64,000 bases of DNA, taken from contig NZ_CP156674.1 in NCBI RefSeq assembly GCF_039851965.1, positions 930,001 through 994,000 of the forward strand. The letters are read 5' to 3'. Below the pieces are notes generated by a model. It worked only from the letters and a program-made list of their open reading frames with translations. It was not told the DNA's origin and did not search any database. Below are positions 16,947-25,222 of the stretch, piece after piece. A program made the position numbers and the translations under genes. The stretch is from Pseudalkalibacillus hwajinpoensis (GTDB lineage Bacteria; Bacillota; Bacilli; Bacillales; Guptibacillaceae). How positions within the stretch are numbered: the first letter of the stretch is position 1; every line of letters begins with the position of its first letter.

Positions 16947-17270
16947 ATGTTAAAACTATTTGGAATCCTTGTGGTCACAGCTGCCCTTAGCTATTTGTTA
17001 CATCTTTTAACCGTTCGACCTAAAGTAAACTCTTCACAAATAACGATAAATTATTTACTCAGTGATTTTGAGATTCTAAAACAAGATATTATTGAAATCT
17101 CTACCTATGACAAACGAATCCACGGGTATGAAAAATTAATAGGAACTACATCTATTAAAGCAGAATCTATTATTATTCAGACCGTTTCACAAAACATTTT
17201 ACTCCGTCTCCCAAATGAACAACTCTTTATGAAGGAATTAGCTCTTTATGACTACCCAATTCACTATTGA
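16947..17270 (+). CDS. Membrane-anchored hypothetical protein
   Basis: A 107-residue protein with one N-terminal hydrophobic span (MLKLFGILVVTAALSYLLHL) followed by a soluble part with alternating strands, ending KELALYDYPIHY. The ATG at 16947 has GAGGTG 7 bases upstream and is preferred to the GTG at 16938. No family recognised. It is divergent from the sensor kinase gene, but there is no sign of joint function. Confidence 0.5.
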   Translation: MLKLFGILVVTAALSYLLHLLTVRPKVNSSQITINYLLSDFEILKQDIIEISTYDKRIHGYEKLIGTTSIKAESIIIQTVSQNILLRLPNEQLFMKELALYDYPIHY

Positions 17271-17437
17271 ATACAATTATTTATGTGTTCTTTGATTTTT
17301 ATAACAAAAATCCCCGTACATATAGAGGGGGCCGCCTCTACCTCCATAGCACTGAGTAACCTATTTCAAACAAACTTTATTTAGATTAAACATAACTTGC
17401 CCTGAAGGAGACTAATGTTAGCATAGATAATTTCAGA

Positions 17438-17998
17438 TCAAATTTCGATCGTTTTAATCACTCTCGCTGGATTCCCCCCAACAACAACATTCGTTGCCAC
17501 ATCCTTCGTAACAACAGCTCCTGCGGCTACAACAACATTATCACCAATCGTAACGCCGGGATTGATAATCGCCCCCCCGCCAATCCATACATTATTTCCA
17601 ATTGTTACAGGCTTACCGTATTCTTTGCCCGAATTGCGTTCCACTGGATGAATTGGGTGAGTAGCAGCATAGATATGTACGCCAGGTGCCAGCATACAGT
17701 TATCACCAAACCGTATCTCACAAATATCGAGAATGACACAGTCGAAATTCGCAAAGAAATTTTCTCCTACGTGGATGTTGTACCCATAATCACATTTAAA
17801 GCTCGGTTCGATATAAACATTTTCTTTCGTTGAGCCAAAAAATTCTTTTAGCAATCTGGTTCGCTCTTCTTCATCTGATTCGGTTGTTTGATTAAATAAA
17901 CGGGTAATTCGACGTGCATGGTGCCGCTCGTACATCAATTCCTCATCTGCTGGTTCATAAAGCTCACCGTTTATCATTTTTTCTTTTTCAGTTTTCAC
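17438..17998 (-). CDS. maa: Maltose O-acetyltransferase-like hexapeptide acetyltransferase
   Basis: A 186-residue left-handed beta-helix acetyltransferase. The N-terminal signature EKMINGELYEPADEEL is that of Maa/NodL-type enzymes, and hexapeptide turns run through HVGENFFANFDCVILDICE, IGNNVWIGGGAIINPGVTIG and VVVAAGAVV. The catalytic His is in YAATHPIHP. It acetylates sugars at the 6-hydroxyl using acetyl-CoA. I chose the GTG at 17998 (GGAGAG 6 bases upstream), giving the family's usual length; the longer frame to 18091 reads into the remains of another gene. Confidence 0.85.
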   Translation of the reverse strand: MKTEKEKMINGELYEPADEELMYERHHARRITRLFNQTTESDEEERTRLLKEFFGSTKENVYIEPSFKCDYGYNIHVGENFFANFDCVILDICEIRFGDNCMLAPGVHIYAATHPIHPVERNSGKEYGKPVTIGNNVWIGGGAIINPGVTIGDNVVVAAGAVVTKDVATNVVVGGNPARVIKTIEI

Positions 17999-18048
17999 TA
18001 GTATCTCTCCTTCTAAGTGCTCCTTAATATACTCACTAAAACGCAGGG

Positions 18049-18240
18049 TCAAGAGCCTTCTTTCTTTAAATAGGATAGCATATCTGCCCAAAAATCTTCA
18101 TTCTCTGTTAAGAAATGACCGCCCCCTAGTATCAGGGAAACTTCACAGGAAGGAATCTGCTTTGCTAGTTTCCTAATTTCACTTGCAGGTGATTAGTATC
18201 CTTCTTACCATGCCAGATTCGGACAGGAACCTCACTAATT
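18049..18240 (-). pseudogene. C-terminal remnant of an alpha/beta-hydrolase
   Basis: Two frames together recover the end of an alpha/beta-hydrolase: EVPVRIWHGKKDTNHLQV (Asp-containing loop), then after a shift CEVSLILGGGHFLTENEDFW (catalytic His region) and DMLSYLKKEGS with TGA at 18049. The nucleophile half is absent. The remnant lies directly upstream of maa, so it may once have shared an operon with it. Confidence 0.65.
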
Positions 18241-18286
18241 ATTTATCCGTTATAATAAATTGATCTTACGACAACAATCTAAAGTA

Positions 18287-18317
18287 TTGACTCTAACGTA
18301 ACGTCACCCCTTAAAGT
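18287..18317 (+). promoter_or_regulatory. MerR-type promoter with 19-bp spacer
   Basis: TTGACT and TAAAGT are separated by 19 bases, longer than the optimum, and the spacer holds CTAACGTAACGTCAC. Stretched spacers with high-GC partial dyads are typical of promoters autoregulated by MerR-family activators. The regulator gene starts 24 bases downstream. Confidence 0.7.
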
Positions 18318-18341
18318 AAGCAGTGAAAGGAGGCCAACACC

Positions 18342-19088
18342 TTGAAAAAACAGATCAAAGAAGTATCTGATTTAACAGGCATCAGCGTGCGCACGCTACA
18401 TTATTACGATGAAATTGATTTGTTATCTCCTTATACAACAGAGGCAGGTTATCGTATGTACGCTAAAGACGATCTGGAAAAGTTGCAGCACATCCTCTTC
18501 TTTAAGGCACTCGACTTTCCTTTAAAGAAAATTAAAAGCATTCTCGATCAACCTGATTTCAATCGATTGGAAGCTCTCCAGTATCAAAGAGGGATCTTAC
18601 TTGAAAAACAACAGAGTTTTAGCAATATGATCACCACGATTGATAAGACGATTCGACATGCGAAAGGAGAAATTAACATGACAGAAAAAGAAAAATTTGA
18701 AGGGTTTAACTTCAGTCACAATCCTTATGAACAGGAAGCACGTGACCGGTACGGAGACGAAGCTGTAGAGCGTTGCAATAAAAAGCTCGGCAGCTTGACG
18801 ACAGATGAACAGGAAGAGCTTGGACAGTCGTTTGACATCATCTATAAGAAACTTGCTCAACTACGCAATGATGCACCTGATTCCGGAGAAGCCCAGAAAG
18901 CGATCGACGAATGGTATCACTTTCTCAATGGCAACTTCGGTTATCACTATACACTTGAAGCCTTTGAAGGCCTCGGTCAACTGTATGTAGATGATCAGCG
19001 CTTTACAAAGAACATTGATAAATACGGTAAAGGATTGGCTAAATTTATCCGAGATGCAATGAAGATTTATGCTGATCGAAACAAGTAA
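18342..19088 (+). CDS. MerR-family regulator with TipAS effector domain
   Basis: A 248-residue protein. Residues 1-70 are a MerR winged helix (VSDLTGISVRTLHYYDEIDLL, then GYRMYAKDDLEKL), followed by a coiled coil to about residue 110 and a TipAS-type antibiotic-binding domain (about 120-245; YGDEAVERCNKKL, NFGYHYTLEAFEGLGQLYVD). B. subtilis Mta and Streptomyces TipAL are relatives; they activate efflux or resistance genes on binding drugs. Start TTG with AAGGAGG upstream. It probably activates its own gene, and targets elsewhere are likely. Confidence 0.85.
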   Translation: MKKQIKEVSDLTGISVRTLHYYDEIDLLSPYTTEAGYRMYAKDDLEKLQHILFFKALDFPLKKIKSILDQPDFNRLEALQYQRGILLEKQQSFSNMITTIDKTIRHAKGEINMTEKEKFEGFNFSHNPYEQEARDRYGDEAVERCNKKLGSLTTDEQEELGQSFDIIYKKLAQLRNDAPDSGEAQKAIDEWYHFLNGNFGYHYTLEAFEGLGQLYVDDQRFTKNIDKYGKGLAKFIRDAMKIYADRNK

Positions 19089-19099
19089 CTCCATAATAT

Positions 19100-19132
19100 A
19101 AACAGCTCAAACCAGTCAGGTTTGAGCTGTTT
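19100..19132. terminator. Terminator between merR and a glycine-zipper gene
   Basis: A 14-bp perfect stem (AAACAGCTCAAACC/GGTTTGAGCTGTTT) with a 5-base loop, between convergent genes and usable in both directions. Confidence 0.85.
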
Positions 19133-19137
19133 AGCTG

Positions 19138-19305
19138 TTATTCCTTTTTCTTGCCTGCTCCTGAACCAAACGCAATTCCAAGTGCCAGTCCAATTGCTAT
19201 ACCAACTGGAATGTTATCAAGAGCGGCACCTACCCCTGCACCAATTGCGAGTCCTGCTCCTATCCCGAATCCCAACTTATTGGTAGTACTCTTCTCCTTT
19301 TTCAA
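19138..19305 (-). CDS. Small glycine-zipper membrane protein
   Basis: A 55-residue peptide, mostly a glycine/alanine-rich hydrophobic stretch (FGIGAGLAIGAGVGAALDN and IAIGLALGIAFGSGAG) between lysine-rich ends. This is a glycine-zipper pattern that packs helices in membranes. The TTG at 19305 has GAGGAGG 6 bases upstream and is preferred to the frame opening at 19365. Function unknown. Confidence 0.6.
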   Translation of the reverse strand: MKKEKSTTNKLGFGIGAGLAIGAGVGAALDNIPVGIAIGLALGIAFGSGAGKKKE

Positions 19306-19371
19306 TCTACTTCCTCCTCGTACGCTTGTACCTGTACATACGAACAACATTGAGAAAGGTTTCATTCATCC

Positions 19372-21657
19372 TTACTCATGAACGAGGAATCTTTTTCTTG
19401 TTTGTTTTGCAGCACTGACCATCACTTTCAACGCTTCAATTGTCTCCGCAGGCCTTCTTGTCTTTAGGCCGCAATCTGGATTAATCCAGAACAAGTTTTC
19501 AGGAAGAACCTGAAGCGCTCTGTCAATGCTTCTGATCATTTCAGTCTGATTAGGAACACGTGGGCTATGAATATCATAAACACCGAGCCCAATCCCCTGT
19601 TCATAGGTACTATCCTCAAAAGCTTTAATAAGCTCACCATGACTTCTTGACGTTTCAATTGAAATGACATCAGCATCAAGCGCCTTGATGGATTCAATGA
19701 TTTCCTCGAATTCCGAGTAGCACATATGTGTATGAATTTGCGTCTCATTTTCAACAGAAGATGTAGCTAGCTTGAACGCATAAACAGCCTGATCTAAATA
19801 CTGCTGCTGTAGCTCTTTCTTCAGAGGAAGTCCTTCTCTTAGCGCGGGTTCGTCCATCTGAATGATCCGGATACGATTTTGCTCCAGAGCTTCTACCTCT
19901 GCTCGAAGTGCCACTGCAATTTGGTTTGCTGTTTCAGCTTTCGTCCGGTCATCTCGGACAAACGACCAGTTAACGATCGTAATCGGTCCAGTTAGCATTC
20001 CTTTGACACGCTTATTTGTTAACGACTGAGCATATACTGTTTCTCTCACCGTCATTGGTTTCTCAAATGATACTTCTCCATATATAAGCGGTGGTTTTAC
20101 ACATCGTGAACCATATGACTGGACCCACCCAAACTTCGTAAATTGAAAGCCATTTAATTTCTCTCCGAAGAATTCGACCATATCAGTTCGTTCAAACTCA
20201 CCATGCACGAGAACATCAAGTCCAATTTCTTCTTGAATCCGAATCCACTTCTCAATTTCTTTTTCAATATAGCTTCTATACGCCTTATCACTTATTTCAT
20301 TTTTCCGCCATTGTAACCTCTGTTTTCTTACTTCCTTCGTTTGTGGAAAGCTACCGATCGTTGTTGTCGGTAAGAATGGAATCTCAAGTGACTTTTTCTG
20401 CAGCTCATAACGAACGTGAAATGGCGCTTTCCGCTTTATGTCTTCAGAAGATTGACTTGATTCTTGAGCTACATCGTCATTTCGATAGGAAGATTGATTC
20501 AACTGTTGTACTGCATAAACACTTGATGAGATTTCCTGCCGTATCGCTTCTTTTCCTTCCTTAACTCCCATTGCAAGCAAAACAACTTCCTGGAGTTTTT
20601 CATCTGCAAATGAAAGAGCATTGAGCAATACATCAGGGATTTTATTCTCATTTTTTAAGGTAACAGGAACATGTAATAAGCTTGAAGACGGCTGAACAAT
20701 GAGCCGATCCAATTCAATTTCATTGGTCAGTTCCGATAACACATCGATCTTTTGATCAAGATTGGATCTCCATACATTTCGCCCATCCACGACGCCTGCT
20801 GCTAGCACCTTATCTAAAGGAAACCCTTTTTCCTTAATCGCCTTCAAATTTTCACCGCGGTCATGAACGAAATCAAAACCAATCCCCTGAACCGGAAGCT
20901 GTATAACGTCATCGTAGTGTGTGACACTTTCAAAATAGGTTTGGAGAAGTACATGTAAGTTTGGAGCTGATTGATGCAACACTTCGTATACCTCTTTATA
21001 TAAACTACGAACTTCATCTGAAACTGTTGTTACTAGAGCTGGTTCATCGATCTGTATCCACCTTACTCCTTCATTTTCTAATTCCTTAAAGACCTGTTCA
21101 TATAATGGCAAGAATTTATGAATGACCTCTCTGGTTTGTTCTGGTTCATATCCCTTTGATAAGAGAACGAAGCTTATTGGACCAAGTAGGACTGGCTTCC
21201 CTTCAATTCCAAGCTCCTGTTTCGCTTCCCTATAAAACTCAAGCGGACGATTTTGCACAAGTAAAGGTTTACAGTCATTGAGCTCAGGCACGATATAGTG
21301 ATAATTCGTGTTATACCATTTCGTCATTTCTGAAGCTGATGCTCCCTTTGTACCTCGCGCAATGTCAAAATAGGTGTGAAGAGACACTCGTCCACCGTCA
21401 TAATCAAAACGTGTTGGGACAATTCCAAACATAACCGCGGTATCAAGGACATGATCGTACAAGCTAAAGTCACCGACCGGAATCAAATCAATCCCTTTTT
21501 CCTGCTGTTTTCTCAAATAAGAGAGACGAAGTTGTTTTGCTTCACGATGAAACGTCTCTTCTGATAAATCCCCTCCCCAAAAATGTTCAAGCAGCTTCTT
21601 CCATTCACGATTTTCTCCTATTCTTGGATAGCCCATAGATGAACTTTTCACAGTCAT
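19372..21657 (-). CDS. metE: Cobalamin-independent methionine synthase
   Basis: A 761-residue enzyme transferring methyl from 5-methyltetrahydropteroyl-glutamate to homocysteine. The N-terminal half begins SSSMGYPRIGENREWKK; the catalytic C-terminal barrel starts at FLPTTTIGSFPQTKEVRK and carries the zinc ligands in HTHMCYSEF and NPDCGLKTR. Length is normal. The ATG at 21657 (AAGGAAG upstream) is preferred to upstream in-frame starts. Its 480-nt leader holds a SAM-I and a cobalamin riboswitch, each with a terminator, so expression should need low SAM and low adenosylcobalamin. Confidence 0.95.
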   Translation of the reverse strand: MTVKSSSMGYPRIGENREWKKLLEHFWGGDLSEETFHREAKQLRLSYLRKQQEKGIDLIPVGDFSLYDHVLDTAVMFGIVPTRFDYDGGRVSLHTYFDIARGTKGASASEMTKWYNTNYHYIVPELNDCKPLLVQNRPLEFYREAKQELGIEGKPVLLGPISFVLLSKGYEPEQTREVIHKFLPLYEQVFKELENEGVRWIQIDEPALVTTVSDEVRSLYKEVYEVLHQSAPNLHVLLQTYFESVTHYDDVIQLPVQGIGFDFVHDRGENLKAIKEKGFPLDKVLAAGVVDGRNVWRSNLDQKIDVLSELTNEIELDRLIVQPSSSLLHVPVTLKNENKIPDVLLNALSFADEKLQEVVLLAMGVKEGKEAIRQEISSSVYAVQQLNQSSYRNDDVAQESSQSSEDIKRKAPFHVRYELQKKSLEIPFLPTTTIGSFPQTKEVRKQRLQWRKNEISDKAYRSYIEKEIEKWIRIQEEIGLDVLVHGEFERTDMVEFFGEKLNGFQFTKFGWVQSYGSRCVKPPLIYGEVSFEKPMTVRETVYAQSLTNKRVKGMLTGPITIVNWSFVRDDRTKAETANQIAVALRAEVEALEQNRIRIIQMDEPALREGLPLKKELQQQYLDQAVYAFKLATSSVENETQIHTHMCYSEFEEIIESIKALDADVISIETSRSHGELIKAFEDSTYEQGIGLGVYDIHSPRVPNQTEMIRSIDRALQVLPENLFWINPDCGLKTRRPAETIEALKVMVSAAKQTRKRFLVHE

Positions 21658-21711
21658 TTCCATCTTCCTTTCATAATAAAAGTCTCTTACCGTGAACACT
21701 AGATAACAAAA

Positions 21712-21738
21712 AAATCCCCCTTACGGAAAGGGAGATTT
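21712..21738 (-). terminator. Riboswitch-controlled terminator nearest metE
   Basis: Stem AAATCTCCCTT/AAGGGGGATTT with one mismatch, then seven Ts on the minus strand, between the cobalamin aptamer and metE. It is the expected expression platform of that riboswitch. Confidence 0.75.
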
Positions 21739-21799
21739 AGTCACACGCTGAACTGCCTATGATTCATCACCTCCTCTATTAACCCGTAGAGTACATGTG

Positions 21800-21965
21800 C
21801 AGACATAAGGCAGGTCTCCTGGCTCAGGTTCAACGCTTCTTACCCCTTCCCATAGATCACAGTGGTTAGTAAGTCGCTCCCCTTCACAGTGGCGGGACCG
21901 CGCCGGAATTACACCGGACTTCCCTTTTAAGCCGTGACATCAGTCACAGCACCATATGCTGAAAG
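21800..21965 (-). promoter_or_regulatory. Cobalamin (AdoCbl) riboswitch in the metE leader
   Basis: The minus strand contains the signature GCGGTCCCGCCACTGTGA, and the B12 box AGCCAGGAGACCTGCC near its 3' end, with GGGAAGTCCGGTGTAATTCC between them and the 5' part. These are the diagnostic conserved blocks of class-I cobalamin riboswitches. A terminator follows. It would switch off the B12-independent synthase when AdoCbl is present. Confidence 0.9.
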
Positions 21966-21990
21966 TATTCAATTAAGTAATTTAATAAAA

Positions 21991-22020
21991 AAACTCTTCC
22001 CAGTGTAAAAGGAAGAGTTT
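21991..22020 (-). terminator. SAM-I riboswitch terminator (first of two in the leader)
   Basis: A 10-bp stem (AAACTCTTCC/GGAAGAGTTT) with a 10-base loop and seven Ts on the minus strand. The upstream GAGGAAGAGG can pair with its 5' arm to form an antiterminator. Confidence 0.85.
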
Positions 22021-22024
22021 GATA

Positions 22025-22136
22025 CGGCCTCTTCCTCATCTTGCAGAAATAACTCTGCAGGAATTGGCACCGTTCAAACATACGCTTGATGGTTGCCGGG
22101 CTTCATCGGGCCTTTCCCTCTGCCTCTCTTGATAAG
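22025..22136 (-). promoter_or_regulatory. SAM-I (S-box) riboswitch in the metE leader
   Basis: On the minus strand: CTTATCAAGAGAGGCAGAGG, then GGCCCGATGAAGCCCGGCAACC and GGTGCCAATTCCTGC, the canonical S-box blocks in order and spacing. It precedes its own terminator at 21991-22020, and a complete cobalamin riboswitch follows on the same leader. Confidence 0.95.
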
Positions 22137-22195
22137 GAATTCTATTAAATTAGTATTCATTGTACATGACGTAGATTGAATTGAAAAGACTTTTC

Positions 22196-23644
22196 TTATT
22201 TTTCAGTAATAGCCTGTTGTGCTTTCAATGGTTCTTCTGTCTCTTTTCCAGCGGCGGGCTTTTTAATAAAGAACGCTAACACGAGTCCTACAATCGCCGA
22301 GATTCCAGCTACAATAAAGGAGACATTTACACCATGAACAAGACCTTCAACACCACGACCAGGCTGTGCTGCCTGAGACATCACCGTTACAAGCAGTGCA
22401 GTCCCCACCGCGCCAGATACCTGGCGCATCGTATTGTTCATCGCAGTTCCGTGTGGAATTAAATGAGCAGGAAGCTGATTGAGTCCTGCGGTCGTAACTG
22501 GCATCATCACCATTGCAACCCCGAACATTCTGACAGCATTGACCACTGCTAGATAAGTGAATGATGTTTGCGGCGTTAAATTCGTGAACATAAAGGTTGT
22601 AACTGTTACGATGACAAGCCCAATGATTGCGAGCCATCGTGCCCCGAACTTATCAAAGATCCGTCCTGTAATAGGGTTCATAAAGCCCATAATAAGAGCC
22701 CCGGGTAACAGCATTAACCCTGACTCAAATGCAGTGAATCCAAGCATATTCTGCATAAGGAGCGGAAGGACAGTTGCTGCTCCAATCATTGCAATAAACA
22801 CTACCATGCCAAGAACCGTCGTTAAGGTAAAAACTTTGTATTGAAATACCCTAAACTGCAGAATTGGCTGAGTTAATTTTAATTGCCTCAAGATGAACCA
22901 GCATAACGAAATTGCACCAACGATCATCGCAATGATGACCTGCTCACTACCCCATCCATTCGTACCTGCACTACTAAATCCATAAAGCAATCCACCGAAG
23001 CCTAAGGAAGATAAGACAATCGATAAAATATCCAACTTCGGATTCGTTTTCTCTGTGACATTTTTCAAGATGAGATATGCAAGGATAAAATCAACTATGA
23101 CGATGGGCAAAATAACATAAAACAGGCTTCTCCATGGGTATTGTTCAACAAGCCATCCTGATAGGGTTGGACCGATAGCTGGAGCAAATGAAATTACAAG
23201 TCCAAACATCCCCATAGCTGTTCCTCTTTTTTCAACAGGAAAGATCAAGAATAGGATGGTTTGCATAAGTGGAATAATAATCCCTGCGCCTGATGCTTGA
23301 ATAATACGTCCAAGCATTAAGATTGCGAAATTAGGAGCAATCGCACAGATTAATGTTCCCCCAGCAAATAACCCCATTGCTGTTAGAAACAGTGTTCTCG
23401 TCGTAAACTTCCCAATTAGAAAAGCAGTAATGGGGATCATAACTCCATTAACAAGCATAAAGATTGAGGTTAGCCACTGAGCTGTACTTGCATCAAGGTC
23501 CAGATCAACCATAATATGCGGCAATGCCGTCGCTAGTAGCGTCTGATTTAATATAGCAGCGAACGCGCCAGAAATTAACACAAGCAAAAGTGGCACTTTA
23601 TTGAAAGACCCAATCCCCTGTGATGTTTGATTGTTTTCGCTCAT
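22196..23644 (-). CDS. DHA2-type MFS drug:H+ antiporter (EmrB/QacA family)
   Basis: A 482-residue, 14-helix major facilitator. Visible signatures are LNQTLLATALPHIMVDL in helix 1, the motif A/B-like ASGAGIIIPL, and the motif C-like SFAPAIGPTLSGWLVE in helix 5, typical of drug:H+ antiporters. It lies 41 bases downstream of a TetR gene on the same strand, so the pair forms an operon repressed from the two palindromes at 24332-24380. It is clearly a paralogue of the exporter at 60406-61917. The substrate is unknown. Confidence 0.9.
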   Translation of the reverse strand: MSENNQTSQGIGSFNKVPLLLVLISGAFAAILNQTLLATALPHIMVDLDLDASTAQWLTSIFMLVNGVMIPITAFLIGKFTTRTLFLTAMGLFAGGTLICAIAPNFAILMLGRIIQASGAGIIIPLMQTILFLIFPVEKRGTAMGMFGLVISFAPAIGPTLSGWLVEQYPWRSLFYVILPIVIVDFILAYLILKNVTEKTNPKLDILSIVLSSLGFGGLLYGFSSAGTNGWGSEQVIIAMIVGAISLCWFILRQLKLTQPILQFRVFQYKVFTLTTVLGMVVFIAMIGAATVLPLLMQNMLGFTAFESGLMLLPGALIMGFMNPITGRIFDKFGARWLAIIGLVIVTVTTFMFTNLTPQTSFTYLAVVNAVRMFGVAMVMMPVTTAGLNQLPAHLIPHGTAMNNTMRQVSGAVGTALLVTVMSQAAQPGRGVEGLVHGVNVSFIVAGISAIVGLVLAFFIKKPAAGKETEEPLKAQQAITEK

Positions 23645-23685
23645 ATTTTTCCTTCTTTCTTTAAGTTATCCTTTTTTTCGCGACA

Positions 23686-24306
23686 TCAATTTGTACCTCG
23701 AATGAGCCCAGATTTCAGCAGATTTAATTCAATGCGATATTTTATCATGGCGTCTTCGATTGTTAAATCGTTTGAAATACTGTAAATGAGGTTATGAAAC
23801 GTTACGGCTTTCAAGATTTGCATCACATGAAACACTTCTTTTTTATCAGTAATATTAAGAAGTGTTGTATCTAATAAATCATAAACGTCATTGAATCGAT
23901 CATTTAATGCTTCCTCTGTTAAATATTTAGAAAACGTGTTCTCAATCTTATAGTTCATATTTAGGAGGACATTCCGAATAAAATCCCTCTGACCGGTATC
24001 TTCTGAGTATTCTAGAACGGATAGAAAAATCTCAGCGATCGCTTCGAATGGATCACCATTAAATTTCTTTAAGTTCAAAATAAAATTCTTGTGACGTTCT
24101 TTCGCATGCTCATTTAATAAATAAAAGAAAGCATCTTCTTTGTCTTCGAAATATTGATAAAAACTACCTCTTGGTATACCAGCAGTTTTGAGGATATTTG
24201 AAATGGAAGCATCATATAACGACACCCTTGAAAACTCTTTTTTAGCGGCATTAATCAGTGTTTGCTTCTTTTCTTCCTTCAAATTAAAAAACGTTTGTTT
24301 CGGCAT
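23686..24306 (-). CDS. TetR/AcrR-family repressor of the adjacent exporter
   Basis: A 206-residue regulator. The N-terminal HTH reads ASISNILKTAGIPRGSFYQYFEDKEDAFFYLL; the rest is a helical ligand domain without recognisable motifs. Being first in the operon with the DHA2 exporter, it should repress both genes by binding the TGACACGGTGTCA palindromes just upstream of its start. Drug binding would relieve repression (inference from the family). Confidence 0.9.
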   Translation of the reverse strand: MPKQTFFNLKEEKKQTLINAAKKEFSRVSLYDASISNILKTAGIPRGSFYQYFEDKEDAFFYLLNEHAKERHKNFILNLKKFNGDPFEAIAEIFLSVLEYSEDTGQRDFIRNVLLNMNYKIENTFSKYLTEEALNDRFNDVYDLLDTTLLNITDKKEVFHVMQILKAVTFHNLIYSISNDLTIEDAMIKYRIELNLLKSGLIRGTN

Positions 24307-24331
24307 CTCTTATCACCCACTCGATTATTTA

Positions 24332-24380
24332 TGACACGGTGTCATAATGAACAAATCCTACTATATGTGACACGGTGTCA
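24332..24380 (-). promoter_or_regulatory. Two TetR operators
   Basis: Two identical 13-bp palindromes TGACACGGTGTCA (24332-24344 and 24368-24380; flanks extend the symmetry to ATGACAC...GTGTCAT) are spaced 36 bp centre to centre, ahead of the tetR-exporter operon. They very likely flank or overlap its promoter. Confidence 0.85.
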
Positions 24381-24615
24381 TAAGTCAACCAACTCGTACT
24401 AGATCGAGAAATATTTTACGCGCCTAACTAGTCTTGCCTTCACCATTTTGGAAAATATCAGTGGAAATAAAGTTCTGCAGAAGTTGTACTTATGATGAGG
24501 AGAAATATCAGTAGAGGGGAAACATCTTTTCTGGAGCATTAGGACCTAATTGTTTTCCTGTTTAAGTTTCGTAAATGAAATAAAAGGAGGATGATCTTTG
24601 TATAATTTTCATAGA

Positions 24616-24648
24616 AAAGAGCACTATTCGCTTCGAATAGCGCTCTTT
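24616..24648 (-). terminator. Terminator after the small excisionase-like gene
   Basis: A 15-base-arm stem (AAAGAGC-A-CTATTCG/CGAATAG-C-GCTCTTT) with a single mismatch and a 3-base loop, lying 20 bases past the stop of the minus-strand gene and followed by TTTTC. Confidence 0.75.
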
Positions 24649-24668
24649 ATTGTAACCTTTTGGCCAAC

Positions 24669-24866
24669 TCATATTCGTTCGCCATTTTTAAGCTTCTTTA
24701 TTAATTCCGTTAGATCTGACTTTTGAACACGCCAGTGACTTCCAATTTTAAATGCAGGGATTTTCCCGTCCTGAACTAATTTATATGTGGTCATCTCGCT
24801 GATTTGAAAGTATTTTGCTACTTGAGAGATCGTCATAATATCATGATGCTCGTTATCCTGACTCAT
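24669..24866 (-). CDS. Excisionase-family (HTH_17) DNA-binding protein
   Basis: A 65-residue MerR-like winged helix, read as MTISQVAKYFQISEMTTYKL then DGKIPAFKIGSHWRVQKSDL, the classic excisionase/HTH_17 layout. AAGGAGCG precedes the ATG. No integrase, phage gene or attachment site is nearby, so it is more likely a small chromosomal regulator than a phage excisionase. Target unknown. Confidence 0.8.
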   Translation of the reverse strand: MSQDNEHHDIMTISQVAKYFQISEMTTYKLVQDGKIPAFKIGSHWRVQKSDLTELIKKLKNGERI

Positions 24867-24948
24867 CGTATCGCTCCTTATAAATCTGTCTTCTTATTCT
24901 AACAAAGTTCCTCTTACCGTGAACCAAACTTCATGAAAAAGATAACTC

Positions 24949-24992
24949 ATTATAACAAATTATAGCAAATTATAATAAATTCTATTAAATTA
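24949..24992. repeat. Short 10-bp-phased tandem repeat
   Basis: Four consecutive 10-base units, ATTATAACAA, ATTATAGCAA, ATTATAATAA and ATTCTATTAA, followed by ATTA. The period equals about one helical turn, which gives phased A/T tracts. It lies in the 355-bp gene-free stretch between the excisionase-like gene and the SulP gene; the rest of that stretch is AT-rich with nothing else seen. Confidence 0.6.
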
Positions 24993-25222
24993 CCACTTAG
25001 AACCAACAAAATGAACGATATGATATTAAAATTACTAAAATCAAAATTGAAGTATACAAAAGAAAATAATCGTAATTAAAAGAAAAACTACTATGATATA
25101 CGCTTACATAACCATTTTCATTTTCATAGATTTCATGCTAAACTTCATCATGTTGCTAACGGACCCGACTTTTATGAGAGTTAAAAGTCATAACTACAAT
25201 CAAAAAAGAAAGAGGTGCAACA

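Noticed and set aside
21738..21780. Possible leader peptide (MNHRQFSV) between the cobalamin aptamer and the metE terminator
   Set aside because: AGGAGG is only 2 bases from the ATG, and the peptide is not enriched in methionine or cysteine codons; the riboswitch explains the leader.
24669..24866. Excisionase-like gene as a sign of an integrated element
   Set aside because: No integrase, attachment repeats or phage genes nearby; such small HTH_17 proteins are also ordinary chromosomal regulators.
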